A DNA stretch of 64,000 bases from NCBI RefSeq assembly GCF_000526495.1, contig NZ_JAGE01000001.1:1238001-1302000 (forward strand), given 5' to 3'. The translations under genes were made by a program, and so were the position numbers. The notes under the pieces are model-generated. The model saw only the letters and a program-made list of their open reading frames with translations. It did not search any database and was not told where the DNA came from. Shown one piece after another: positions 8,272 through 16,292 of this stretch. Position 1 is the stretch's first letter. Each line of letters begins with the position of its first letter. The DNA comes from Ruminiclostridium josui JCM 17888. Its GTDB lineage: Bacteria > Bacillota > Clostridia > Acetivibrionales > DSM-1351.

Positions 8272-8301
8272 AACTGAACAAACATACATATTTGTTCAGT
8301 T
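8272..8301. promoter_or_regulatory. Perfect 11-bp inverted repeat between two cassettes
   Basis: AACTGAACAAA and TTTGTTCAGTT are separated by 8 bases. It lies between the stop of the nuclease gene and the start of the 182-residue gene on the same strand. It is AT-rich with no T-run, so an operator for the downstream module is at least as likely as a terminator. Confidence 0.45.
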
Positions 8302-8307
8302 CAGCAA

Positions 8308-9315
8308 CTAACCCCACGTCTTATATTTAAGTAACTCTGCGATCTCCTCAGTTCCAGGTAGTTTTTCTGTTTCAAGAATTTGTGTTAAATCAAACACTCG
8401 TGAGCCCATCGGTGCTCTGGGAGTTATCTTCTTGAAATCAGTATCGTAGAATTTTTCTACGAAAAAATATCTTGTAGCATCCATTACATAGCCATAGTTT
8501 TTACCATCTTCTCTTGCACGATCAATTTGCTGCTTTCTTTCTTCGGTCAATTCTCCAAGTTCGGCTTTATACTCAAGGCCATTTTCTGTAGTAACTGCAG
8601 TGATGATGGCATTGATTTTCCCGATTGCTCTTACACTTTTTTCTTTATATAGACCGAGATAATCATGTGCACTAAATCCACGCTCAATATCATCATAATA
8701 AAGGTTCTCACTAACATTAAAATTAAATGTAGTACCTGCCAGTTGTACTCTCATACGTTTCCATGAATCTGAAACAATTATGAGTTTATCGTTATAACAG
8801 TAATTCAAAAAGTCTTCTAAAACCTCTTGCATTTCATAATCCCTATCATCAATAACATCTCGTATCGCATCAATAATACCCTCGAAAGTGGTATTAACGT
8901 GCATGACAGGATATCTCTGTGTGGCATTATATTTCTTTAATTGGTCATCGAATTCTTTTTTCTTTTCTGGAGCCATCAACTCCGGTGCTAAAGTAATTAT
9001 TACTTTATACTTTTCATCACCAAAAGATTTTAAATGTCGTAGTAACTGATCTGAATAAAACCAGTCAGACATTTTTGTCTCAACAACAATTTTAAAGCTT
9101 TCTTGTGTAATGGTAGCATCTGGGATACTTTTAGTACTCTTTTCCTGAAGGTTAAAAACAATCTCTGGTTCAAAGGAATCTGAAAAGAATTCTGATTTCA
9201 GGAAACGAAAGAACTTATCTGAAGAGTATGAATATAGCCGAGATAATAGTAGCATCGTATTTGCTGTTGCGACATTCTCTTTCGCATGATATCTTTGGAA
9301 ATAATGAATCTTCAT
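8308..9315 (-). CDS. PD-(D/E)XK nuclease-like protein, last gene of a four-gene cassette
   Basis: A 335-residue protein. Near residues 64-83 the pattern PDATITQESFKIVVETK has the D-x(n)-E-x-K spacing of the PD-(D/E)XK nuclease fold, following an EPEIVF segment. The rest is mixed alpha/beta with no membrane segment. Homologues that I recall are annotated only as hypothetical. It begins 2 bp after the OGG-like gene and closes an operon read from the promoter at 11099-11127. A DNA-cleaving effector of a defence cassette is plausible but not demonstrated. Confidence 0.6.
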   Translation of the reverse strand: MKIHYFQRYHAKENVATANTMLLLSRLYSYSSDKFFRFLKSEFFSDSFEPEIVFNLQEKSTKSIPDATITQESFKIVVETKMSDWFYSDQLLRHLKSFGDEKYKVIITLAPELMAPEKKKEFDDQLKKYNATQRYPVMHVNTTFEGIIDAIRDVIDDRDYEMQEVLEDFLNYCYNDKLIIVSDSWKRMRVQLAGTTFNFNVSENLYYDDIERGFSAHDYLGLYKEKSVRAIGKINAIITAVTTENGLEYKAELGELTEERKQQIDRAREDGKNYGYVMDATRYFFVEKFYDTDFKKITPRAPMGSRVFDLTQILETEKLPGTEEIAELLKYKTWG

Positions 9316-9317
9316 AA

Positions 9318-10346
9318 CTATTTGTCCCCCCTAATTTTCTTTCCATAGGTTTTAGGGAAGTAATCCTTCCCAAGTAACCAAAGATACTGATCAATTTGCT
9401 TCAGGTTATATTTATCCAAGCCATAGAAAGCACGAAAATTTATCAGTATACGTTTAAATTTAATATATTCTTTCAAATCACCATCTGGGAAATCTGAGAA
9501 TCCATCACGATTTCTAAAATATCGAAGCACCTCATCGACGTAGCTGTCATAAATCGGATAATCGAGTGGATTGTGATGGCTGCAATACTTTGTGGCAAAA
9601 GAGTAAAAATTCTTCTCTGTATCGCCGATATTTACATACTGGATGTCTCCAACAAGAGTAACATCTCCAGCCTTAAGCCTCGTATCAATATTCAAAGTAC
9701 ATATGTGCTTGGCCACTGGATAGATAGAGAAAATATTTGTACTATAAAAGTCGTTAAGCGCTGATGCTTTCAAAAGGACATCAATAATGTCCGTATTATT
9801 TGGACATAGCTCAAAGAACAGCTTATTAAGTGCATTCTCCTGCAGGCGATAGTTCTCAAGTGTATTCCACTTAGCAAGATATAACTCAACCTGTTCAGTT
9901 GATGGTTGAGGAACATTAATCTCAGTTTTTTTCTTACGTCTATATGTACGATTAGCAGTATTATCCTGCTTAGGCGTTGATGTTTCAGCAGTTCCGTCAG
10001 AAGCTAAGAATAAACGGAATCTTCTTAAATGAGACAAATAACTATTAACTAGTGAATTGACATTACCTGTCGAGTTCTCAGAAAGAGCCTTAATTAATGC
10101 CTCTTTCGCATCATTCTCAAAAGCAGGCGAAGTTACCGTATTCCAAAACAGGTCTTTACTCCCTTTCCTCCAGAGGTAGAAGGTATCAACATAAGATGTG
10201 TTTATAGTTGCCTTTGCAATACTCTGACTATGTAGGAATTCTCTATATAAGGCACGTAACTCATCATACGATAGCGTTTTTATTTTGCTTATATCCAATT
10301 TCGGTGTCCCCTTTATAATATTGTTTAAACTCTTATTCCTCTTCAC
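9318..10346 (-). CDS. Uncharacterised protein with OGG-like C-terminal segment
   Basis: A 342-residue protein. The N-terminal 115 residues are helical, followed by a low-complexity, basic linker (RTYRRKKKTE, about 133-142). The C-terminal half has FATKYCSHHNPLDYPIYDSY (about 245-264), a pattern I associate with proteins labelled 8-oxoguanine DNA glycosylase OGG-like; that link is weak. No tyrosine-recombinase R...HxxR...Y set is present, so it is not an integrase. It overlaps the upstream 107-residue gene by 14 bp and is followed at 2 bp by the nuclease gene. Confidence 0.5.
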   Translation of the reverse strand: MKRNKSLNNIIKGTPKLDISKIKTLSYDELRALYREFLHSQSIAKATINTSYVDTFYLWRKGSKDLFWNTVTSPAFENDAKEALIKALSENSTGNVNSLVNSYLSHLRRFRLFLASDGTAETSTPKQDNTANRTYRRKKKTEINVPQPSTEQVELYLAKWNTLENYRLQENALNKLFFELCPNNTDIIDVLLKASALNDFYSTNIFSIYPVAKHICTLNIDTRLKAGDVTLVGDIQYVNIGDTEKNFYSFATKYCSHHNPLDYPIYDSYVDEVLRYFRNRDGFSDFPDGDLKEYIKFKRILINFRAFYGLDKYNLKQIDQYLWLLGKDYFPKTYGKKIRGDK

Positions 10347-10656
10347 TATTTGAATATTTTTCTATCAAAGCGAAAATATAAGCAGTATTTCTTGATTTTC
10401 TGCTGACCTCATGCCTAACACCCGTTTCTCCATTAACCCAGCGATCATAATATGAATGTATAAATAAAAAATCTTTCTTTGATATTGCTCTTTTCATTGA
10501 TAGCTCGCTGGAAGGCGAATTGTAAATAGCCCTATCAACATACAACCTTCCATCACGGGACGATGCAGTAAACCAAAGACCTGTTGTAGTTTGTATTTCT
10601 ACTCCCGATGATGATAAAACCGAAGTTACGTGATTCCATAGTGTTTCACCATTCAT
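10333..10656 (-). CDS. Small protein of unknown function in the nuclease cassette
   Basis: A 107-residue, soluble, mixed-composition protein that I cannot place in a family. Its ATG overlaps the TAA of the upstream Phd/HARE-HTH-like gene by one base (TAATG), and its own 3' end overlaps the next gene by 14 bp. This tight packing argues that it is real and made in fixed ratio with its neighbours. Confidence 0.55.
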   Translation of the reverse strand: MNGETLWNHVTSVLSSSGVEIQTTTGLWFTASSRDGRLYVDRAIYNSPSSELSMKRAISKKDFLFIHSYYDRWVNGETGVRHEVSRKSRNTAYIFALIEKYSNSEEE

Positions 10657-11063
10657 TACTCTACACCATCCTTTAATTTGATATAGTTACCGGGGAGGGC
10701 CTCAAATAATTCCGGGTAATGCCCACACCTCGCCCTAATCTGTGTATATTGCGCTTTCTTCCCGTTTTTCTGCAAATACAACCTACGTTTGTATATTTCA
10801 TCTGCCAGCTCAGATGCATGCATAGTTTTGTTTTCAACCTCTGATAGCACTATCTTCATAGCTTCCTGAAGTGTATAGTTAGCATGCTTGTCTGCGACAT
10901 TATCAGCAATTATGTCCTTTTCATCGTATTTCAGCACAATATAAGCAGGCTTATTATCTTTAAGAAGAACGACTTTTCCGTTCTTTTCTACCACTGAAAA
11001 AACATGTTCCAGATCAGTTCGTAATAAATCAAAGGGTATTAAACTATCTATTTTTACGTCCAT
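10656..11063 (-). CDS. Phd-like N-terminus with HARE-HTH-like winged helix
   Basis: About 135 residues. The first half resembles Phd/YefM antitoxins (FDLLRTDLEHVF, then KNGKVVLLKDNKPAYIVLKY), which bind DNA and often autoregulate. The second half (TLQEAMKIVLSEV through IRARCGHYPELFE) looks like a HARE-HTH winged helix, found in restriction and chromatin-associated proteins. The ATG at 11063 has GAGGTG 6 bp upstream; the GTG at 11072 lies inside that site. It is the first gene of the cassette and probably its regulator or DNA-binding subunit. Confidence 0.62.
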   Translation of the reverse strand: MDVKIDSLIPFDLLRTDLEHVFSVVEKNGKVVLLKDNKPAYIVLKYDEKDIIADNVADKHANYTLQEAMKIVLSEVENKTMHASELADEIYKRRLYLQKNGKKAQYTQIRARCGHYPELFEALPGNYIKLKDGVE

Positions 11064-11098
11064 ACTTTTCACCTCGACCGACTAGGTTTGTTACCATG

Positions 11099-11127
11099 AT
11101 TATACATCTGATTAACCACTTTGTCTA
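11099..11127 (-). promoter_or_regulatory. Sigma-A-type promoter of the four-gene cassette
   Basis: TAGACA and TATAAT on the minus strand with a 17-bp spacer, about 36 bp upstream of the first ATG of the cassette. This is one of the best promoter matches in the window. Confidence 0.65.
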
Positions 11128-11159
11128 TATAATTGTTCATATATTTGTATAAATAAGAA

Positions 11160-11196
11160 GACCGCCAATTGAGGTGTAACCCTTTGATTGGCGGTC
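11160..11196 (-). terminator. Hairpin ending the recombinase remnant
   Basis: GACCGCCAAT and ATTGGCGGTC form a perfect 10-bp stem around a 17-base loop, 10 bp after the recombinase stop codon. The following minus-strand sequence is T-rich (TTCTTATTT). Confidence 0.6.
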
Positions 11197-11206
11197 AATC
11201 ATAACT

Positions 11207-11785
11207 TTACATCTTAACGTCGAGTTCAACTCCTGACCTAAATTCGACAGTTAGTTTTTCATCAAATACTGTTATCTTTTCAATAAGCCTTCTTACTAAC
11301 TGCTCATCATATTCTTGTAATTCAACAGACTGGTCATGTATAAACTTCATCATTTCTTCTATACGTTCCCGCTTGCCTTCACGCTCAGCATTCTCGGCCA
11401 GTATGTTCTGCTTGAGTTCACGCAGATGGTAAATTTCATCCGCCACTTTTTGATAGTCTGCTTTTGTATTGACCAGTTGAAGAAGCTCTTGCTGCAGCTC
11501 ATTTAGCCTGCTTTCTATCTCTTGAATGGTCTGGTCGTTATCCTCATTTAAAACTGCCGCTATGTTCTCCTGCAGAACAGTAAGGAAGGTATTTTTACTT
11601 TCTAACACCTCATTGATTGCCTTTACTACAGCATCTTGCAGCGTAGCTTCACTAATAGTCCTAGAGGAGCAATCAGAACCCTTCTCTTCCAAGCGGCTGA
11701 CACACCGCCAGACGATGGATTTGCATCCTCTGTTGTTCCAATGCACTCTGCGGTAAATATCTCCGCAGTTTGAAACCGCGAATTT
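11207..11785 (-). pseudogene. C-terminal remnant of a large serine recombinase
   Basis: The open frame on the minus strand reads NCGDIYRRVHWNNRG, then WRCVSRLE and DCSSRTI. This is the zinc-ribbon domain of large serine integrases, followed by the coiled-coil C-terminus rich in Glu/Leu. About 190 residues remain of a normal 500 or more. The resolvase catalytic domain with its Ser nucleophile is missing, and the frame is closed by a TGA upstream of the zinc ribbon. It cannot be an active recombinase. It shows that an integrated element once occupied this spot. Confidence 0.8.
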
Positions 11786-11988
11786 TCACGCGTTACCCCA
11801 CGCCCGTTTCCGGGGCAAAAAGTGGTAGAGATTTAGACCCCCCTACCCCAGAAACTGCAGAAAATCTCAAAAGTTAAGCTAATCTTAGGATTTCGTGAGA
11901 TTTTTTGCATCTATTTAAAGCCGTTAATCGGCATTGTTTTCAAATTTAAGTATTAACCTTTTTTTAGAAAAGAGGCGAGTGTTTTAAT
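11786..11988. other. Gap between recombinase remnant and IS21 genes, with a GC-rich phage-like block
   Basis: No gene is seen. Positions 11798-11860 are unusually GC-rich for this window (a GGGGTAGGGGGGTCTAAAT run on the minus strand, then CCGGAAACGGGCG). From memory this resembles the sequence ahead of terminase small-subunit genes in many Firmicutes phages. The rest (11870-11988) is AT-rich and probably contains the 3' end of the IS21 element; I could not define its terminal repeat. Confidence 0.35.
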
Positions 11989-12675
11989 TTATCTGTCAGT
12001 CAAGCGAATGATCTGACAATTTGCTGTTATTCTATCTAACAGAGTCTGACAAAGATGTTTGTCTTCCACTACATATAACCATGTAGATATTTCTCGATTG
12101 GTAATAAAAATGATACTTCTTGTTTCATTAAGAAAGGTAACTGCTCGATAAAAAGCCTGCAACTCTGACCTGGTTGGTTCTAGATAAAATACATCATCAA
12201 TAATAATCAAGTCGCATTCCCGCATATAGGAGAAGGTTGCGCCTGCTTTTGGGTTTATATCTTTGTTCTCTACAATATATATAAAAACATCAATGGATGC
12301 ATAGTAAGTTTTATGTCCATTGTCGATCGCTGTTTCTCCAAGATGAACTGCAAGACTAGTTTTGCCTGTCCCGCATTTACCAAGCAGAATAATGTTTTGT
12401 TCTTCATTGAGCCACGTCAGATGGGATAATTGTTTTATCTGCCATTCCAAACCTTTGTTTAAATTCGATGCATCAAATACTTTGTTGGGAAGTTTGCTTG
12501 CCCTTCTTAGCTTGATCTGTTTTTGTCTGGCTCGTATCTCTAGTTCTTTTTGTAATATCATTTGAAGATAATCTAGGTTGGACAGTTTCTCATCATTCAA
12601 ATCAATATATCCCCTGGCAATATTCCATAGATTTAGCTTCTTAGCCAACTCGCGGATTTCAGTTATATCAGCCAT
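11989..12675 (-). CDS. istB: IS21 helper ATPase IstB
   Basis: A 228-residue AAA+ protein related to DnaC. Walker A is LLGKCGTGKTSLAVHL (about residues 97-112) and Walker B is DLIIIDDVFYLEP. The N-terminal region carries the IstB helical domain. IstB assembles on DNA and selects target sites for IstA. Its ATG overlaps the end of istA by 8 bp, the usual coupling in IS21 elements. Length is slightly short of the common 240-260 but no key motif is missing. Confidence 0.88.
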   Translation of the reverse strand: MADITEIRELAKKLNLWNIARGYIDLNDEKLSNLDYLQMILQKELEIRARQKQIKLRRASKLPNKVFDASNLNKGLEWQIKQLSHLTWLNEEQNIILLGKCGTGKTSLAVHLGETAIDNGHKTYYASIDVFIYIVENKDINPKAGATFSYMRECDLIIIDDVFYLEPTRSELQAFYRAVTFLNETRSIIFITNREISTWLYVVEDKHLCQTLLDRITANCQIIRLTDR

Positions 12676-14140
12676 CGATTTCCCTCCTTATCTCCTTGCT
12701 ACGTGTCAGATGGTTGAAATACTGTTGATTTGGTAAGAACTTCTTTGCTATCTGCTCACCATGCTTATACATTATGTAAGCCAAAAGTTCATAGGCATTG
12801 CAGCGTTCAGTCTCAATACAGTATCTTATCCCATCAAGCATTTGCTCCATCGAATAAAACTTCGTCATGCGATTTAAGCGAATGCAATGGCTATTAAAAT
12901 ATTTTGTTTGTTCTTGTTCCATCCGCCGTATAAATTCCTGAGCGATTTCATGCTCTGCAAAATATTGTTTTATAAGAGCATGAGAAACCCTGTTTCTGTT
13001 GTTTTTTTCCTCAGCTTTGAATATCTGTCCAGTATCTTCTGTTACTGGATACTTAGCTAATAATTCATTAGTATCGGTATCATAAAATAGAAGTATTTTA
13101 CCATCATCCTCTATACGTATGCGTTGATGTGCATCCATCACACCGACATCAATCTGATAACGATTCCCTTTATAGCTGACCACTCCATTGGAATCAAAGG
13201 ATGCTACAGTACTTGATACCTCTGAATATGGTTTAACATGAAAAAGCTGTTTTTGTTCTTCAATAAACATTTCTCGTGGCACTTTTCTAGTCACAGTATG
13301 AACTCTCCCGTTGCCTTCTCTATCCAACCATGCAAGAGCTGCACTGTTAAGACTGTCAATTCCGGTATATACCCTCCCCTCCAGAAAACTTTGCTTAACA
13401 TATCCAATGACCTCTTCTACCTTGCCTTTACTCTGAGGATCTCTTGGCCTGCATAATGAAACACTGTAGCCGATACGCTTTACATATTCTTCAAAGGCCG
13501 GTACAAATATAATATTACCTAGATTTTCGCTAACCACATAGACCCGATCAAGATCATATAGAATTGTCTGTGGTCTTCCTCCAAAATATTGAAATGCATA
13601 GTTATGAGCTTTTATGGCTGTTTCGGTCGTGAAGGGATCCGGTGAAAAGCAAACAAATTTCATTCTGCTATAACTCAGAACCATGCAAAAGGAATATACC
13701 CGCACAATTCGTCCATACATATCTTTAAGTTTATATTGACCAAAATCAGCCTGAGCTTCATATCCTGGTGGCGAGACTTCACGTGGCGAGATTTTCTGCT
13801 TACTGGTATGCTGATACCCATGCTGTTCCCTTAGGGCTTTCATATAGCGATAGAAAGTAGCTCGTTTAACTTGTAAATCAGGAAAAGCTTCCATTAATTT
13901 GAGATAGATATTCGTATCCCGGATTTGTGGGCATATTTTCAATTGCTCTAATATGTACTGTCGATAATTATCCATATGATACTTTTCCTGCTCAGCTTCC
14001 CTGGCATAATCTTCTTTGCTCATATTCCAGTATTTACTGACAGAAGTATAGGTGAGCCCCAGCGCTTTAGCAGTTTTGGTCTGGGCAAGTCCAAGTGCTT
14101 TGTATTCCTGGATTTTTTGATATTGCTCGATACCGATCAT
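12668..14140 (-). CDS. istA: IS21 transposase IstA
   Basis: A 490-residue transposase. An N-terminal helix-turn-helix (QTKTAKALGLTYTSVSKYWN) is followed by a DDE integrase core: first Asp in AQADFGQYK (about 132), second in ILYDLDRVY and Glu in KGKVEEVIGYVK. A Mu-like C-terminal beta domain and basic tail follow. IstA catalyses cut-and-paste or replicative transposition with IstB. An AGGAGG-like site precedes the ATG. The frame is intact. It lies just downstream of the drmB gene, read in the same direction. Confidence 0.9.
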   Translation of the reverse strand: MIGIEQYQKIQEYKALGLAQTKTAKALGLTYTSVSKYWNMSKEDYAREAEQEKYHMDNYRQYILEQLKICPQIRDTNIYLKLMEAFPDLQVKRATFYRYMKALREQHGYQHTSKQKISPREVSPPGYEAQADFGQYKLKDMYGRIVRVYSFCMVLSYSRMKFVCFSPDPFTTETAIKAHNYAFQYFGGRPQTILYDLDRVYVVSENLGNIIFVPAFEEYVKRIGYSVSLCRPRDPQSKGKVEEVIGYVKQSFLEGRVYTGIDSLNSAALAWLDREGNGRVHTVTRKVPREMFIEEQKQLFHVKPYSEVSSTVASFDSNGVVSYKGNRYQIDVGVMDAHQRIRIEDDGKILLFYDTDTNELLAKYPVTEDTGQIFKAEEKNNRNRVSHALIKQYFAEHEIAQEFIRRMEQEQTKYFNSHCIRLNRMTKFYSMEQMLDGIRYCIETERCNAYELLAYIMYKHGEQIAKKFLPNQQYFNHLTRSKEIRREIDG

Positions 14141-14223
14141 TTTTAATTCCTCCTTTTGTTGTGTTATCCAAGTAATAATGTGTATATCAGTGCAAGCATA
14201 AGCATCACCCCCTTAAAATAGCA

Positions 14224-14275
14224 CGCTAAATAAGCTACTTAAATATCCTGTAGGATTTAAGTAGCTTATTTAGCG
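14224..14275. repeat. Perfect 21-bp inverted repeat between drmB and the IS21 element
   Basis: CGCTAAATAAGCTACTTAAAT and its exact complement ATTTAAGTAGCTTATTTAGCG flank a 10-base centre (ATCCTGTAGG) that itself contains TCC/GGA. It could terminate the drm operon, although no T-run follows. Such a long, perfect AT-rich palindrome could also be an IS end structure. The rest of 14141-14434 holds no gene that I can see, and no trace of a phospholipase D-like drmC. Confidence 0.55.
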
Positions 14276-14434
14276 TATATAGCCCATACATTAATTTATA
14301 TACCCTCTAGTACAGAAGTTTTCGTCAACAGCATTATGTGTATATTTTTCCTATCAATAATTATTGTCAAGTTATCCAAATAACATATCTTGTAAAGACA
14401 GGTTTGTATTCTTTTGCCTTACAAAGATATAATT

Positions 14435-16288
14435 TTATTTTTGCAGTAACTCGCTATAAAATCCTATGCCTCTATCTTCAAATGTTCCAATAAGCATACC
14501 TCGATCAAGAAATCCGTTGCGTTCTTCACAACAAGTTTCTGGTAAAAGTACACAAGTATGGCAAGCAGCAAGATTTAGGGATTCAAGTCCTTGGCCTTGA
14601 CTTAGAATACATACAGGATCATTTGAACATGCTTTTGCTCCAGCAATCGCTTTTCTAAAAATACGCGGAAATGCATCCGATTTCCCTTGTCTGACTAGTC
14701 CGCCTAATGTGCCTTCAGAATCGCCGCTAGCTGTATAAATAAATATCCCCGCCATTTGTTTCCCTTCAGATTCCTCAGCGCAGTAAATACGTTCGCTTAG
14801 ATTCGCTATACTATAACCACACTCAAAACTAAGTTGCCTGATCAGCAAATGGGATATTGTGTGAAGCAAAATAAACTTCGGGGATATGGTTCGAGGGTTG
14901 CCCTGTCCAATAAACGACATAGCATAATTTTCATTAATTCGGTGCACGCGCTCAATTACCGAAGGATTATTCAAAATCCATTCATCAATATCATTTTGTG
15001 CAAACTCAATGAATATTCCTTCCCCTCGAACCTCATAAGCAGGATACCATCGAGTATCTGGTTCTTTTACATGGACAAAACCCGCATCATTCTTCCCAAC
15101 AACAGGATTGATTCGTGAAAATCCGATTAGAGCATTTACGACTTTAACTTTATCGATAAGTGAAATAGACTTGATGTGAGGAAGATGATACTCATCTATT
15201 GGCATTTCTTCTCTTGAAAAATCACCAAATAACCCGGATGAAGAGGACACTTTTCCGCTTAATGCTGCATATTCATCAGCACGATACTTTACGCTCGTTA
15301 CATCAATTTCAGATTCATAACAATCAAGCCATTTTCTAATTAGAATACTCTCTATTTCAGATTCTGCAGCACCTATTTCCAATGCAATTTTTTTCGTCCA
15401 TCTTGGCAATCGACTTTTTATAGTATTAATTTTATCCCCAGGTTCTTCGTCCTCAATAATGGTCAAACAATCTGCAAAAGCTTTACTTTTTTCTATTTGA
15501 GCATTTAGCTTATCCGCATATGGAGGAATCACAAGAGAGCTATATACCACAGGAAAATACACCGATGATGAGCCTCGTTGTACAGTTCGCGGATAGCAAT
15601 CACATTTTTCTTTGATATGTTTGTGAGGGTGATTACCTTCACAACGGAAATCATTCGATCCTGATGCTTTATCAAATTTTTCAAAACAGTCCTTATCAAA
15701 GGCACCCCTAAGAGTCGTTGAGGCGCCGCAAGAACAAGCTATATTCAATCCTTCCAGACCTTCACTTCCTGAAGCACCTGTTTTAAACTTTAGGGTAGGG
15801 TTGGCACATATCGGTTTTTTGCTTTGTATATGCACCCATTTAATCCAAGGAAAATCATTAATATGACCGTGTTCGCAAACAGTAACGATTCTAGCTACAA
15901 CCAAATCTTGACGGCATTCCAAACATTGCATGTGCCTTACCATATGCTCATCATTTTCAAGTGTTCTAGCCTTTGATCGTTTCTTATATTCATTAACCCA
16001 CTGAGTTATAGGCTGAAACTTTCGGCACTTCGGGCAAAAATACCATTCAGGAAATCTCATATATGATATATCTACAGGCATCGCAAAATAGTCTACGCCA
16101 AGTGCCTTTGCAAACCGTTCGTCATCGATTCTCAATTTTCCACTCCAGTATTCCGGCGCCGCCGTAATAAGAGTCTGATCAGGAAAGTCAACCATAGCAC
16201 CAACCCCATATTGCAGAACGGCTTGGGTAGCGCGCACCGAATGTGTAACTTTATTAAGATCGACTTTTTCTTTGATTTTATTTACCAT
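14435..16288 (-). CDS. drmB: DISARM protein DrmB (DUF1998)
   Basis: A 617-residue protein. Zinc-binding cysteine groups occur at CPKCRKF with CLEC (about residues 84-120), CSCGAS (about 182) and a C-terminal CHTC...CC set. The C-terminal third (GTLGGLVRQGKSDAFP and CSNDPVCILSQG) is the DUF1998 signature of DrmB. DrmB pairs with the DrmA helicase in DISARM, a system that restricts phage DNA entering without the host methylation mark. It starts 4 bp after drmA and is the last gene of the operon here; no drmC follows. Confidence 0.82.
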   Translation of the reverse strand: MVNKIKEKVDLNKVTHSVRATQAVLQYGVGAMVDFPDQTLITAAPEYWSGKLRIDDERFAKALGVDYFAMPVDISYMRFPEWYFCPKCRKFQPITQWVNEYKKRSKARTLENDEHMVRHMQCLECRQDLVVARIVTVCEHGHINDFPWIKWVHIQSKKPICANPTLKFKTGASGSEGLEGLNIACSCGASTTLRGAFDKDCFEKFDKASGSNDFRCEGNHPHKHIKEKCDCYPRTVQRGSSSVYFPVVYSSLVIPPYADKLNAQIEKSKAFADCLTIIEDEEPGDKINTIKSRLPRWTKKIALEIGAAESEIESILIRKWLDCYESEIDVTSVKYRADEYAALSGKVSSSSGLFGDFSREEMPIDEYHLPHIKSISLIDKVKVVNALIGFSRINPVVGKNDAGFVHVKEPDTRWYPAYEVRGEGIFIEFAQNDIDEWILNNPSVIERVHRINENYAMSFIGQGNPRTISPKFILLHTISHLLIRQLSFECGYSIANLSERIYCAEESEGKQMAGIFIYTASGDSEGTLGGLVRQGKSDAFPRIFRKAIAGAKACSNDPVCILSQGQGLESLNLAACHTCVLLPETCCEERNGFLDRGMLIGTFEDRGIGFYSELLQK

Positions 16289-16292
16289 TGAC

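Larger units (their letters stand above)
11989..14140 (-). mobile_element. IS21-family insertion sequence (istA-istB core)
   Basis: Two overlapping genes encode the IstA transposase and the IstB helper ATPase, the defining pair of IS21 elements. Both frames are intact, so the copy may be active. Near the istA side, a TTATGTGTATAT-like motif occurs at about 14175 and again at about 14335, possibly the subterminal repeats of this family. I could not find the matching repeat at the other end, so only the gene core is delimited. Confidence 0.8.

Noticed and set aside
9318-10346. Possible phage-type integrase, given its N-terminal helical part and place in an element
   Set aside because: The R...HxxR...Y catalytic set of tyrosine recombinases is absent, and the C-terminal part resembles OGG-like proteins instead.
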